The notes below the pieces were generated by a model. It did not search any database. It had not been told where the DNA came from and saw nothing but the letters and a program-made list of their open reading frames with translations. From Manduca sexta (lineage: Eukaryota; Arthropoda; Insecta; Lepidoptera; Sphingidae), in NCBI RefSeq assembly GCF_014839805.1, contig NC_051138.1:17202020-17266019 (forward strand): a stretch of DNA of 64,000 nt. The letters are read 5' to 3'. How positions within the stretch are numbered: position 1 is the stretch's first letter; the number at the start of each line of letters is the position of its first letter. The translations under genes were made by a program, and so were the position numbers. Positions 1 to 13,174 of this stretch are shown here, in pieces.

Positions 1-1639
1 CTATAATTATTATTGGTTGCTGAGACATACAATAATGATAAATTAATTTTACGCGTAGCTTTTAACAAGTTTTCGGGAGTGATGTACTATTTTATTAGTA
101 TACACCATTGATTCCCAAAGGGGATCCATAATTCGTAAGCGGGGCTCCGCGAAAATGTATCTTTAGTAGAGTACAAAGATGATTAGGCTTTGTTTTTTAG
201 TACTGTGTCATTCCTTCTAGTAGAGCCAGAGCAATACAGAACAAAACCCACAGTATTAGCCGATCTATAATCGAAGCCTGAAAATCCCTGCCAGCATACG
301 CTGCTATTAAAACAAAAAGCGAGGTAACTATATAGTAAGTAGTAACTAAAAAGAAAACGAAAGTTCACCTGTCTGCAAGTTCAGAATGACAAAGCAAGTT
401 GTAGGGACAGTACCGCGTGCCATTTTTTTTTATTACACTTCTACACAATGCGTTCGCGTAAACTGGTTGAGGCGGTTCGACATGTTGAGTATTTTAAACT
501 GATCGGAAATGTACTGCTCTCTTATTTATACATGCACATACATCGATGTATAATATTGTTTTAGGTATAAAGGTATTTGCATGTTTGTTAGGAGTAGTAT
601 GATTCCAGTAGTCTGTTTCTTTGGTATACTGTTAGACGACGGCGAAAGTACGAACAAATAAATCATATACTGCATTAACACATAGCCTTCTTTTGATGCC
701 GGAAACATACATATACAATGGACTTTCATTCTGGTAAAAAAATTCGCATGAACGGAACCACGAGCAATATACAAGAAGGTTTAATTAGATTTTTTTACTA
801 TTGTAGGGAGAGACAGTGATCACTTACCACTAGGAGACTTGTTCTTGTTTCGGCTATCTGTAAAATCCTGAACGGAGCACCGAACCTGCGCACTAATAAT
901 AGCTACAATCTGCGTATATACGTTAAATGTCAGCTAAGGTTTTTTGCGTCCTTGTAATATCAGGAAATGAAACTGGCACACGTCGTACAAAAAATACACA
1001 CATTAAAATTACTATTCCAATGTCATATGGGTTTCCATACTATTATTTCCAACATCGTAAGCCGGTTTTTTATTAACACCTGATGGGAAGTACAATGACA
1101 TTTTAATATCAGTAGACTATTGTTGAAGTGTTGAGCTGGCGAGATTTGCCAGTTAGCGCTGTCGTCTGAAATCTAATGCCTTATTTAGATTGGCGATTTA
1201 TTCGCCAAATAAATATGACTGAATTACGATTAACGAATACATCTGAATAGGCTGTATAGACTCTCTTCTTTGTTAGTATTCGTCCACAGGCTCTTGAAAA
1301 GTATCTAAATCAGTGGGAACATAACTTATGGGCAGTCGTATCGCTGACCATTAGGCGAACGGCTAGATCATCTCGTAATTCAAAAAGGAAATTTCAAAAA
1401 TATTATTAGTAGAGATTGTATCAAACCAACAAATAAGTGCTGTATTACTTACACCTTTTATGCCAATTACTGTTGCCAAATTCGTCTTGGCCATGGGGAA
1501 AGTCACTTTCCAAAATCTGGGTTTTACCAGCATTTCTACATATTAAGCATAGCAACACTTCTATATTCAAGAATGAATACAAATATTTACATATTATTTT
1601 AGTAATTACGTATAGGTATATTATGCGTAGTTGTATTAC

Positions 1640-1870
1640 GGAACGACTACAGCGCTGACCTTTCTTGTTGGATCCCCGGTTCGGGGAAAGTATTATTTGG
1701 TTTTTCGACTCATTATCAGCCCGAAATTTGGAATTTGTGCCCGATATGGCGACAGACTCGCTCCCTATCACGTCATGGAACGGAATACGCACAGCGCAAA
1801 ATGGGTTCCACAGTTGCGCCCCCTACAGCCTCTTAGGGGTAAATGGCGTGAGCGTGTGTGTATTTCAGTA
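1640..1870 (+). repeat. tRNA-headed SINE copy, family 1
   Basis: The segment matches the body of the best copy at 54541-54812: a degraded box-B-like stretch (CCCCGGTTCGGGG), then the 'cagcccg..tttggaatttgtgcccgatatggcga' core, then 'tatcacgtcatggaacgga' and the 'gcgcc..ttaggggtaaa' 3' part, with a GT-rich tail. Open frames across it are by-products of the repeat. It is diverged, so it is probably an old copy. Confidence 0.6.
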
Positions 1871-3643
1871 ATTGTTTTATAACTCTTTCTATGTCGTAAG
1901 GTGTAACGATCAATACCTACAAACGATCTTAATCGTTACCAAGGGATCCATAACTATAATGCACTGAGCAGAATAAAGTTTTTATGGCTTGCTTACAGGT
2001 GACTTATTTGGATTGGTTTATAGTTAACAATAACTCCTATACAACGGTATTTTTTAGAATCAACCATAAGGTGGGTGTTACTTAAAACGTCGTAAATGTG
2101 GTCCTTAAAAGCAGGTATAACTTACTATCAGGAATAACATCGTTATGCGTGGTCTATTAGATGCAATGCAATAATAATTGATATTTTAGTGTATATTTGT
2201 TTACATTTCTCGAACAAGGCCAGTGTACACTTAACATTGCATTAAACTGCGCTCAGCTTCCCAAGATGTTGGTCATAAAGTTTAGTAATTGCACTGGCCA
2301 CAGCGTTTGCGCGTTAAACATCTTGTGGAGTAAACATTTTCCTATTATACAAGGCCTAAATTGCATTTATGTTGACTCATTTCAACAGGTACTATAAAAA
2401 TTGATTATAAATTAAGATTATTAGTCCTTAAATTATTTTCCCTATTTAGATTTTCCTTAAAAAACGAATTTATTGGTCTAAAAAAGGCAATTGTGCAGCA
2501 AACTCCGGCAATAAACCGGATAATACGATAATCATTAATAAAAATGTATGGTAAAATAAAATCCCAAACTTGTTCAGGCTGCAATTCTTGTTGTCAATGA
2601 GGAAAATCCATTGCAAAGGTGCGCGCGCGCAGTTTATGCAACTATGGGTCGGCGCGTGAGGAAGACGGAAATATGGCGTGTAAAGAGTACACGTTAGCGT
2701 AAAAAGTTGTCTTGCTCAATTAATAATTTATGCATATTTTCAATTCGTATAAGGATATCCATTGAGATTTTTATTTAATAAATAGGACATTATTGAAGTG
2801 GGAAATATATTCGTGATATAAGTGAAGTTCCCGTGACTGCTTATTAACAAACAAGGCTCTGCGAAGCCAACAATAAACCATATTTTTTTAAAGTTTCTTT
2901 GAAAAGTAAGTATAAACAATTCAGGCATTCGAAGTAACATATACATCCAAAACTTAACATGTTACACAGGAAGGGTAGAAATAAATGCATTAGTAAAATG
3001 TAATTTCGAATTAAAATTAAAGTAACTAATTTGACCCCCTTTCATCGTTTTCATCAATGTGCCGATACTGCACAATGCTTTTTACGCTTTACTGGTTGAT
3101 TGTTTTAACTAACTACTCACTGATTTTCTCTATCTTCATAATATTTTTATAGTTAGTTTTCGTTTACATTGAAAATGATTTAATTCAAATAGGTAAATAA
3201 AAAAAAGAATACACAGTCAAACACAAAATCTCCTTTTTTGGTTAAAACACAAAACTGATTATAATATGTATGTTGAATAGGTATAGTAAGATCTCAACAA
3301 TACATTAATTATAATTAATTCAGTACAATAATCACATTATAAATTAAAATATTAGATCATCAATAAATGTGAGCTGTTTATGTTTTTAAATTTGCGTTGT
3401 TTTTATAGTAATTTGAAAGTTCAAAAGCATATCAATATGAAAGGTCTACATTAGTGGTGTAATGTCTACTTGTCTTTGTGAATGTTGTGTTCACAACAAA
3501 GACACTAATAATTATAACTCTGGCTCACTACTACACCCAGGTCCATGCGCAGGCGCCAGTTTTAAGTCCCAACACAGTGTCGCTCCCGATTGACGGCCAC
3601 CCCAGCTACTGGTGTACATAATATAATGTATAGTATTATCTAT

Positions 3644-3880
3644 CAGTGGTGAAGTGTCCATATAACCCGATTCATGTCGGCTTCCCTTTCGTAATTTATT
3701 TAATATTTAATAATTCATGACGATTTTCAGACCGCATTGATGAGTCTTAGTACCTAGGTAAATGTTGTATCAGGTCCTCTTTCGGATATTGACACATTTT
3801 TCGTTGGTATCTATTAAATAGATACAAACACTACAAGTGGCGAAGTTTGAAATTTCCCGAAACGGAACCCGAGGCAACAA
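3644..3880. repeat. CAGTGGCGAAG-type short inverted-repeat element, copy plus inverted partial copy
   Basis: The left part (3644 to about 3790) starts CAGTGGTGAAG and shares 'tccatataacccgattc' and 'ccggcttccctttc'-type blocks with the reverse complement of the copy at 26905-27065. At 3835-3880 an inverted fragment begins with GTGGCGAAG followed by a GAAATTTCCCGAAA block, as at the start of the 26905 copy. It is a non-coding MITE-like repeat of unassigned superfamily. Confidence 0.5.
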
Positions 3881-6329
3881 TCTGAATTAACATATCGCGG
3901 TCAATTTGACGGAAACTTAAACTAAGACAGCGGATAAATCTTGTCTTGCCTACTATGCGTAGGTAATTCAAACATTCATATCATCAAAAAAATTAATTTG
4001 GTAGATAGATAGTAACGCATAATCTAAAAATAATTAAAGAAACAATAAATTAAACAATTAGACGAAAAAAAAATATATACAACTGTCCTAGTTATCAACT
4101 TCATTTTCAATGTATTCTGCTTATTATTCAAGACAATTTACATCGATAAACGGCCTTTATCTCGGAATAGCACCCGCACCTCCGCCAGTGCTAGAGTCCT
4201 GGGCTAAAAAGTAGTCTAGATTCCCAGGCATAAACGTTCTGATTATTGAAGGAATTTTAGATATCGGTTTAGTGGTTTTAAAGATTATCATAATACGTGA
4301 ACATTTACATTTACAAACTTTACTTGAGATACACTATGAAGGGGTAGATGACATCTTTATAATAATAATTTTGAATATATGACCTTATTTTTTTTACAAG
4401 TAAATACTAGAATTAGCTAATCCAATAGGTAAGTGCTAAAAATATGTATACAACTGTACCCCCTCCCAGAATTTTATAGTAACCTGTGTTTCCATTGGCC
4501 GGTTTGTACAATGAAAACAAACTTGCTAACCGGTTTCACAATAACTACTACCGCTGAACTAATGTGGTGTTAAATAAACAATATTTTATATCTCTCGACT
4601 CGTGTTATCGTATTGTAATAATTACGGTATGGAAAACCTACTCTTATCATGTTTTTGTCTCGGCCAATGGAGCCCGTATACAACGATATCACAGGCGTCC
4701 GGGGACGGACCAGTTTAAACAAACATTACAGTGAATAGCGATGTGATTATTTTCTTGCTTGTATAGAGTTAAATTTTTAAATTAGATTTAAATATTAAAA
4801 TATTTGCGAATAAAAATGTTTGTGACGTTATGCGGCGGGAACTATAGTGGACTGTCGTTAACAAAAACTAATCATTATATGTCACCAAAATCATATGTGC
4901 CAGGAAATGGTTATGGTGAGTTATTTTTTTGTTGTGTCGGATTCAGCATGGTTTTAGAAACAATTTGTTTTTGTAAAATCTTGTGTTATTTGTTTATTGG
5001 CACTACTATTGATCCCAGCTTGCGACACTCTGGTGCAATCAAAGAAATTTTCATGTCATGCCTTCCATCACACACATATTGAAATGGTGTCCCAAGACTT
5101 AATTTCATGCTAACGAGTATACATTTTAAACCGTTGCAATTACATCTGAGATTTCCAAATTTGTTTCGGTTCCGGATGTTAGTGGACCGAATGCGGAAGT
5201 ACTTCCCGTTGTCTGTTTTCTAAATATCCTCGAAGTGCTATACCTGATACTGTGAAATTGATGCCGAGCTTATTCTGCGTAGATGGAACCGGCCACAGCA
5301 ATTATTGTTTTATTGCAAAATTAAGGTAGATGTTGATCTAGTTTTTCGAACGACCAACATTAGGTCAGTTCGGCAAAAAAGAGTTGGCAAAGTTTTATAT
5401 GGTCCGGTGCATTGTGCTATATAATAAATTTGTCAACAAAAATGCACAGCACCTTAACAGATTTTCTATTTATAATTACTAAATCCTAATTTACTGTTTC
5501 TGTTCGAGAAACTTCCCGAATATCCTTAAACAATAATTAATGTAGGAAATTCCGTAACGATAATAGTTTATTTATAGAACAACACCATGAGAGAAATAGG
5601 ATCATATTAAGTTGCGGTTGGATCGAGTCGCACAATTTTGTTCTTTACTCGAGGATATTTGGATCTTTTTTATTTTAATCAACAGTTTGGCGATACTTGT
5701 GCTCCTTCTATATATTTAGCATTTTAACAAATAAAATGTAAATAAGACATAAGACAGACTTATATTTGCTGTATTTTATATAATAATGTGCATAATAAGT
5801 ACTTTTTTGTTATACACAAATAAAACCTTTACGTTTAAACAATAATGTATATTGCTTAAAATGAGGCAACCATTGATATTCCAATATTAGTGAAACCAGC
5901 AGTGGATGCATTATGAGAGAATGTTACTATCTCTTGCGCGCCCACATCGTAAGGACAATGCAATAACATCCTTGATGACATTGTGCATCCTTTATATTTT
6001 TTTTTAATATTACCCTACCACAATATTTATGCGCCATGTAAACCAGAAAAAGTATATAGGCCCTTATAAATATTTGAAATAAAACGAATTCCAGACGAAA
6101 GAAGCGGTGACTAAAACAAGTAAACCTAGTAAGATTTTCATTTTACTTTGTAAGAAAGTTGAAGGTTTTAAACTCACATTACACAAGCGGACATGAAATT
6201 ATAATATGCAAATCTGAATTTACCAGAATCGAGGCTCAGTTATGCTGGCTGCTGTTCAACTTGCCAATGCCTTGCTCAGACAGTACCAGTTATAATAAAT
6301 ATACTAGCCCGGTAATATATACTCTCCGC

Positions 6330-6935
6330 TTTTTTGTTTTCGCGGAGAAAGTGCCTTATTACTACCGCCCAGCCTTCGTGGGGGCGACTGAGCGGTTATG
6401 CTGGGGTAACCGTGCCTTACGGCCCGGCGTTGAGCCGCCCGGATTTGATGGTGACCTTCAGGCGACCGCCGGGTCGAGTCCCTAACCCTATATACAACTT
6501 AACCTATGCACGGCCTACCAGCTAAAACTCCGCGGTGACCCTCTTCGGCGCATTAGGGACGGCTGCGGGTTTCCTCTGACGTTGAAGTGTCTAGTCTGCG
6601 ACCGCAGCCGCCCCTGCGCGGTGCCGTCTTACGGCCCGTCTCCTATGGGGGGGGGGGGGGCAGCGTGAGGCCAACTACACACTGCCGTCCATCCCGGGGG
6701 TCAACCGACAAATGTGCAAAAATGCACAGAAATGCACTAGGGCGGACAGCCCCCTGCTGCCCGCCGACGACTCCCTTCATGGCCCCTATTAGTCGCCTCT
6801 TACGACAGACAGGGGATACCAATTCTCCAAACGCCCCCATTCCACAGGGCGGATATACTCTCCGCCTGCCGGGAACGTCTCTTTTGAGAGGGTATGGCCT
6901 AAGTCCACCACGCTCTCCTGGTACTAGTTGGTAGG
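6330..6935. repeat. GC-rich block with a G14 run, probably a fragment of a multicopy element
   Basis: This roughly 600-bp block is far richer in G+C than its surroundings and contains 14 consecutive G at 6647-6660. It has a 'tagtcgcctcttacgacagacaggggatacc' stretch of a kind I associate with dispersed retroelement 3' regions, but I cannot name the family. Overlapping frames of 65-115 residues on both strands have proline/arginine-rich composition without domains, so I do not call a gene. Confidence 0.4.
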
Positions 6936-8305
6936 CTTCACGTATGTACCTTCGAAGTTCTTATAGAGAATTTTCAGGTATGTAGGTTTGCTCTTGATGT
7001 TTTTCTTCACAATTAAAGCGAGCGATATTAAACCAACAATACACACATAACTTCGAAAAGTCAGTGCTGTGTGCTAAGTTCGGTTTATTTACTCTAACAC
7101 CCAACTACTATGTGTATTGACTATTAATAGAATTTAAAGACATGCGAATCAAAAAAGCTCAGATTAAAGTTTTGTGGTAAAATATGTACGAGCCACTGAC
7201 GCACTCGCATTATTGATAATATTTAATTATGTTCAAACTGTGTCAAGTGTCATCAACGCGACGATTTAATAGTTAGTAACTGTTACCTACGAATTTTAAC
7301 AAGCTTGCGCTTTTTAATATTGTTATCCTTAAACTGGAATGCCCGATAACCCCAAACAACAAAAATATTGCACTGAACACTACTGTTTAGCAGTAGTCAT
7401 ATTGACAGGCAAGAAACAATGTACTCGCCTGCTTACTGGCTAGATCTAAATTTACCATTTGATGTAGTACGTCTCGGCGACCACGAGCCGCGAATGTAAA
7501 TGTGTACACGCAGATTTATGTATATTATACTTCATAATGCACATGCCTTAGCGCCATAGATGGCAGTACATGATTCTAAGACTAATTTGTACCGTGCAGC
7601 GATTATTAATAGACATACAGAAAACTAGTGTGTCTCTCTTCTGTTGAAATGCAGGAGGGTACTGGATATGCTTTGTACACGACTATATGTTTTTTGTAAG
7701 TTCGACAAACGATACAATGAGTCCCTGTACAAGTGATCGCAACCTTTAAAGACCCATAATACCGAAAGAATTATAATTTAGAAAAGTTAGGAGGATGTTT
7801 GTGCCTTCAGAAACACTTACACGAAACGACACAAGAAGCTGTCACCACACGTTATTTTCTCTGATACGGTGCAGTATTCAGGTCGAACCGGTTCATTTAT
7901 ACTACAGAACAATGTTTATAATCATAGCACGGCTCTACCAGTGAACGCATGCACAGCGAGTCAACTGATGTAGCCTAACCAGGAACTTAAAGTAACTAAT
8001 TGTATTATTAAAGCTTCAAAACGACAGAACAATAGTGGTGCTTCCAAACCAGGTCTTTTATTTTCCTGGTCAGGCAATACACTCAAATGTTAGACCGGGG
8101 TAACGCAACGTTAGTAGACATAATTAAGAATACACTATTACCACAAAAACACAATGATATAATTTTAAATCTATTAACTACTGCTTGACTTGAAAACTAA
8201 TCGTTGAGCATGATTCACTGCCATGTTGTCTAGAGCAATACGCCGATCAGCCATCGGTGACAATTCCGAATTTTGGTGGCCAGTTCCTCGTTCCGCATTG
8301 CCACT

Positions 8306-8316
8306 GGGGATTCCCC
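8306..8316. promoter_or_regulatory. perfect palindromic kB-type site
   Basis: The 11 bases GGGGATTCCCC match the Rel/NF-kB consensus GGGRNWYYCC exactly and are an inverted palindrome about A/T. The site lies 4.8 kb upstream of the first recognised exon of dorsal, itself a Rel gene, so autoregulation is possible. The flanking sequence may belong to a dispersed repeat and a single site proves little. Function is inference. Confidence 0.3.
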
Positions 8317-8533
8317 GGTCTCAGACAGCAAAATAAACATTATTTACTGTATACGTGCCACTTTCACCGATCGGCAAGTGTGGAGGTGATCGACCTCTCG
8401 ACGCATTTCGGACATCGCTCGCACTGAATGTTATATTTAGTGTGTCAATTATATTTAGGTCAAGAATCTATAATTTGTATGTAGAGTCCACTTAGAAGTT
8501 ATTACGATTGGTTTCTTGTTCTATAGAGTATTG

Positions 8534-8715
8534 GATTGTTATCCTTACATATTATAAAACACAGCCCCGCCAAGCCTGTCTGAACGCGATAAACTGAACA
8601 CTAGCGAACGGTTTTCGATTAAATTTTGGTGTGAGTTTGAAATCCTGGGACGAATCTAGGCTACATTTTATTCTGGGGAACTTATAGGCGAGCGAAGTCA
8701 CCAGAAAAAGTTAGT
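8534..8715 (+). repeat. dispersed repeat, 'tattataaaac...gcgaag' family, diverged copy
   Basis: It begins 'acatattataaaacacag' and ends 'ggcgagcgaagtcaccagaaaaagttag', the same order of blocks as the copies at 10041-10255 and 23468-23690. It is non-coding. The layout, with an AT-rich start and a 'GCGAAGCCGC...GCAAAA' end, resembles short non-autonomous elements frequent in Lepidoptera, possibly Helitron-derived, but this is not proven here. Confidence 0.4.
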
Positions 8716-10040
8716 TTATTCATAAAGTACACTAATATTGTTTGTAACAAAATACGATCTAATGCAACATAAAAATAAGGTACATCTGATATGTGTGCTA
8801 CGTATACTAGGTAGACATAGCGTTCATAGTATTGTAAAGATATAATATATGTAATAAAAAATGACTATGAAAGGTTAGTCAGTAGCAGAACTGCACTCTG
8901 GTTGTTGCTATTTCATTCACCTTTATCCACAAAGGTTTAGGAAGGGGCGCAACTCTTGCAATTTTCGCAAAACTAGTAACTTTGTGTTCGACTAAGATTG
9001 GGGACTTCTAAGGATATTTTGAAGCAAACGGCTGTATTGTGCTTTATTCATAAATAGCTTACTGGCAGCAGCTCCGCCCGCGATTTAGAATTGTAGTAAG
9101 TCTTAAGCGAATTGCAAATATCTTAATATGATAGATGCAACCTATTTCCGACATCCGATTTTATATCCTGTATTCTGCTTCTAAATATACTCTGTCCGTC
9201 TATGAAAAATATATGAAAACCCATTCAAAAATATCGAAAATGTGCGCCAACAAACAAACAAGCAGAAAAGAATTCTAGAAATCGCAGATTTGTGTAGGTA
9301 CTATTAGTCTTCTTTAGTCATCCCCTTTCTTTTACTTATTATTTTTCTTTCAATGGTTAAAAACAACTGTTTCTGATGTTTCATTTAATGCACAGATATA
9401 GATAAGTACGTATATAAAGAAGGTACAGATCAAGAATTCGTCTTCTATTGTGAAGAGTAGTCGTTCTAAACCTAGAAAATCGAACTTTGTAGACTCCTGT
9501 GAGAAAAGTGATTGATTGATGATTCCTTCCTAACCGTATTTCGGCGACGGCGGCCAATCTCAACGGAAATCAGCCAAGTAAGCAGGAGATATTATAGTGC
9601 ACAAGTGTGTGCGTAATACACAGGTGCACTCTCTATTCCTTCACTTTCTTAATCCGGTGAGACCGTAATCCGACATGACCGGAGAGAGATCAGGTGCAGG
9701 ACCAACAGCTTTACGTGCGTTCCAAAGCACAGGTGTATCATAACGCCAACTTCTTGACTCCGAGCTGCGAGTAATTTTTAAGATAGACAAACCCAGTTAC
9801 TATTATTTTGGCTCGACTCGGGATTCGAACGAAAATTCATGAGAAAAATAGCTACAACCGGAAGTAATAATAAAATTATAATCAATAAACAACAATATGA
9901 TGTCAATCTGGCTAAGAATTAAACTAAATGCCTACAGTAATCAAATGAATGCTGCAGATAAGTTTAATTAATATTTTATTCGTTTTAGAATCAGTTATCT
10001 TATTATGTTTGACTTGTACTATGTAAACAATATTTGACCT

Positions 10041-10255
10041 ATCAAGACAAATCCATACATATTATAAAACAATTCTGTCCGTCTGTATGTTATTGATTTT
10101 GTCTGTATGTATTCGATTATTATGAAATTTGGAATGGAGATAGTTTAAGACCCTGGGAGGGTTATAGACTTCTTTCTATCCCGGTAAAATATATAGCGGG
10201 ATTGTCCCGGGAAAGACCGTCGCGCGGGCGAAGCCGCAGGCAAAAACTACTTATT
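10041..10255 (+). repeat. dispersed repeat, 'tattataaaac...gcgaagccgc' family
   Basis: It shares with 23468-23690 the blocks 'tccgtctgtatgttattgattt', 'ttggaatggagatagtttaagaccctggga', 'ggttatagactt' and the terminal 'gcgggcgaagccgcaggcaaaa'. The two copies in one window define a roughly 215-bp non-coding repeat. The superfamily is uncertain (Helitron-like ending suspected). Confidence 0.55.
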
Positions 10256-10454
10256 CAAAATGTTGAGGAAAAAACGCAACTTTTGCAATTATTATGTTGC
10301 CCCTACGTTTTTAGATTCTTGAATCTAGATGGTCGTCAATATGACGTCTAAATTCCTCATGGACGTTACAGTTTTCATCATAATTCTAATCAATAACGAA
10401 TCTTTTATAAACTGTAGATTTAGTAAACCAATAAATTATGCAATCTTGAATCTA

Positions 10455-10690
10455 CATGCATACAAATACACGTCACTCCTTTATCCCCGAAGGGGTAGGC
10501 AGAGCTGTAACCTGGCCACCCACCTGCAACGTGTGTTCCATCCCATGATTGAGGGGCATATCGCCATATCGAGCACAAATTCAACACTCTGATGATAGCA
10601 GTAAAACTGATTATAACTCTGCCCCACCTGGATTCCAAACTCCGGACCTCATAGCAATTTCATACCACGCATGCAATAGAACGACGTTAC
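10455..10690 (-). repeat. tRNA-headed SINE copy, family 1, reverse orientation
   Basis: On the minus strand it shows the family order: a diverged head, 'aatttgtgctcgatatggcgatatgcccc', 'catgggatggaacaca' and the 3' 'tacccCTTCGGGGATAAAG' end, here at the low-coordinate side. The overlapping frames on both strands are repeat artefacts. Confidence 0.6.
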
Positions 10691-11127
10691 CGCGGCGTTA
10701 TTATAGAGTGTTGTTTTCGAGTAGATAAGCCTGTGGTTTCATTTAGTAACGCAATGTAAAAATTACCTTGTATAATATATAATAAGAAATTCATAATAGT
10801 TTTATATAATAGAAAATTCGAGTCATATAATAGGGTCGGTAAATTAAGCTGCCCGGCGCGTAGCTTGCGTCACTGACTGACATAAAACACTTAAAAACGT
10901 GTTGATTTACTAAACCACCGCATCTTACGAACAGTTTACAAATGATTCGAAACCACCAGAACTTGCCGTCCGCATATAATGTGATGGAAGGCAGATGTGG
11001 GATCATTAATTATGCTATAACCATTCATTAATAACATCCAGTATATGAGCGAAGTTGTAGGTTAGTAACGCCTATTACTAAGAGAGGTGATGTGCTACCG
11101 AATTTATTTAGCGAACTAGCCACATTT

Positions 11128-11290
11128 AAAAAAAAAAAAACTTTATCACGTAGGCGAACAAAGTTGCACTTATGATGCGCCAAAACAATCTATAAGCATA
11201 ATAATTATTATTTATAAGTAACAATTAAAATTACTTATATAACTATAGTAGTATAGTCTTGACGCCAGCTCCTACAAATATTGTTCTGGG
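11128..11290 (-). repeat. dispersed repeat ending in 'gcctacgtgataaag'
   Basis: The reverse complement of 11141-11240 matches 28250-28350 over about 100 bases: 'tataagtaattttaattgtta', then 'attgtttt..cgcat.ataagtgcaactttgttcgc.tacgtgataaa'. A run of 12-13 A abuts the end at 11128-11140. Two copies in opposite orientation support a real repeat family, perhaps the 3' end of a non-LTR element. Confidence 0.55.
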
Positions 11291-11892
11291 ATTAGAAAAC
11301 AAATCTAGTAAACTGGCATAATGCTGTCCAATTGTCCTGCCTACCCCGAAACATTACAATTACTAGAGTTACGTGAGTGCGTGCCGCTAGCAAGCGACTA
11401 TAGCCCGTAATGACGGTGAAAGTCTCATCGAAATTCATAACGATCAGTTTTTGAGGTTACCGGATAGGCACTTCAGAGCTGAGTAATTATCGGTTATTTC
11501 TCTATAGAATAATCTAAATTTTCCTCGAATAATTATGTTAATTTTGAGTAACTCGCGCCCAGTCTAATGTGATAGTTTTTTGTGGCTTACCAGAGGGTAG
11601 CTGATATTTTATTACGGACAAGACAAAATTATATTTTAATTTGCATCTCATAGCAAGCGAAATGGGGTCTAGAAAGTGTCTAGTACTGATAAGAGATGAG
11701 TATCCTTCGCCAGTTGATATATTTATGCCGGCCTGTTTGAAAAAGACTGCCACAGTCGTTTATGAATGGCGTAGATTAGTTACTTACCATTAAACGTCTT
11801 TCCTGTTATCTCTACAATAAGTAGTCGTCGTGCGTCTCACCGGGGCTTAGAACCAAATTGGCATCAAAATAATGAACTCTTATTGCACTTAA

Positions 11893-11956
11893 ATCGTTGA
11901 AACTTCTTGACGTTTCTAGAGCTAATCGTTGAAACTTCTTGACGTTTCTAAAACTA
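11893..11956. repeat. 32-bp direct tandem duplication
   Basis: Two adjacent copies of a 32-bp unit beginning ATCGTTGAAACTTCTTGACG occur at 11893 and 11925. It is probably replication slippage. No coding or regulatory role is visible. Confidence 0.8.
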
Positions 11957-13102
11957 ATCACTACCAATGTAAGCATTAACCAAGTACTGAACTCGCAAAA
12001 CGTTGTGAATACATGGCTCTCGAAGAGTGAAAATAAATCAAATAAATTGGCTCAAACGCTAATGATCGAATGACTCCCAGATAAAGCAAATTAACTGTAC
12101 ATTAAATGAATACTAAAAGTTAATGAAAACATAAAATTGTAAGTGGTTAATTGCTCTATCAGAATCTTTTCGATCTAAATTTTATTGGTTTTCATCCATT
12201 GTGTCCATTCGCAATGTTTCCTCGTTATTTCACGCTTTTAATTTTTACCTCGATACTTAATATGAGCACACACTAAGCAGTGAACACTTCCATGCACGTC
12301 TACCTTCTATCTGTTTCTTACTTCTTCGCTTACTGTGTATAGTTGATGGTTATTTATATTGAGGAGTGTATCGCGTTTATAACCTTGCTGCGCCATCTTT
12401 TCATATACCAAATAGTCTCCAACCGACGAAATTGTTTTGTAAAGAATATTGTCGTGGCTTTGTCACCAGATAAAGTTATTTATCAAAAATTATACCGTTA
12501 ATCAATATAGAAGTGAATATTTGCAATATTTAAGTACCTAATACCTGCTACTGGTATTTAAAATTTGTGTGACTGTATCCTTCGAATAAGTTTTATCTGA
12601 TAAAAAATTAGCTCTCGATGGTGCAGGGAAGCTAGTCGCGGTAAACACTCCCTTTTTAACTATGTTAATTAAGCTTGAACCAGAAATGTACAAAGATATC
12701 TACCCATTTGTAACAATTTGTTTGCTGTATGTTGTGTAATTGTAAAACCTTATATTATCGTGTCAATCGTATGAATAATATACGATTCCGTTACAGTCAG
12801 TTGCTTAGAAGGCAGAATTAACCAAAATAGCAATTATTAGAGAAACGGGTAGACATTTTTTTACATTTCCGCTACAAAACTGGTGAATACATTTTCTATG
12901 GTGTTTTAAGACCTTGTTTCTCTTGAACGGAACTGTTGTCAACGGAATTCCGTCTTAATTGTTTGCAAATAGTCAACGTAGATTCGGCCAGATATGATCT
13001 TTCTTTCTGGGCAATATATGAATGAAAAAGTATTGAGAACCTCTTTTGAAATGTGAGGTCCATAAATATAACTCGGTGAACTAATGATAGTTTTGTTTGC
13101 AG

Positions 13103-13174
13103 ACGCCGCCGTAATCCTAGGTACCACGGAGCAGAATGACAGCGAACCCTCAAACTTGAATATTAGTGATGTTT
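13103..13174 (+). CDS. dl: dorsal, N-terminal coding exon (exon A)
   Basis: A TTTGTTTGCAG acceptor ends at 13102 and a GTGAGT donor starts at 13175. The exon is 72 nt: 2 nt, 23 codons ([15 protein letters not shown]...) and 1 nt. The final T joins TT of the next exon to give Phe, so the protein reads ...[16 protein letters not shown] across the junction. The exon was found by phase matching rather than by an ATG, so at least one further 5' exon exists. The sequence looks like the acidic, weakly conserved N-terminus preceding the Rel homology domain. Confidence 0.75.

Larger units (their letters stand above)
1..13102. other. non-coding, repeat-rich region upstream of the first recognised dorsal exon
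   Basis: No open reading frame here resembles a known protein, and none shows codon bias or splice-site support. The stretch is AT-rich and holds the dispersed repeats listed separately (near 1640, 3644, 6330, 8534, 10041, 10455 and 11128). The first recognised dorsal exon starts in splice phase, so the true first exon, the 5' UTR and the promoter must lie somewhere in this stretch or before it. I could not place them from sequence alone. Confidence 0.6.

Noticed and set aside
6587..6934. 115-residue Pro/Arg-rich protein
   Set aside because: Composition reflects a GC-rich repeat; no domain, no splice support, and other frames are equally open.
7649..7696. Possible first dorsal exon: short ATG frame before a GTAAGT site ending in phase 1
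   Set aside because: The phase fits but there is no supporting similarity, and such short ATG-donor pairs occur often by chance.
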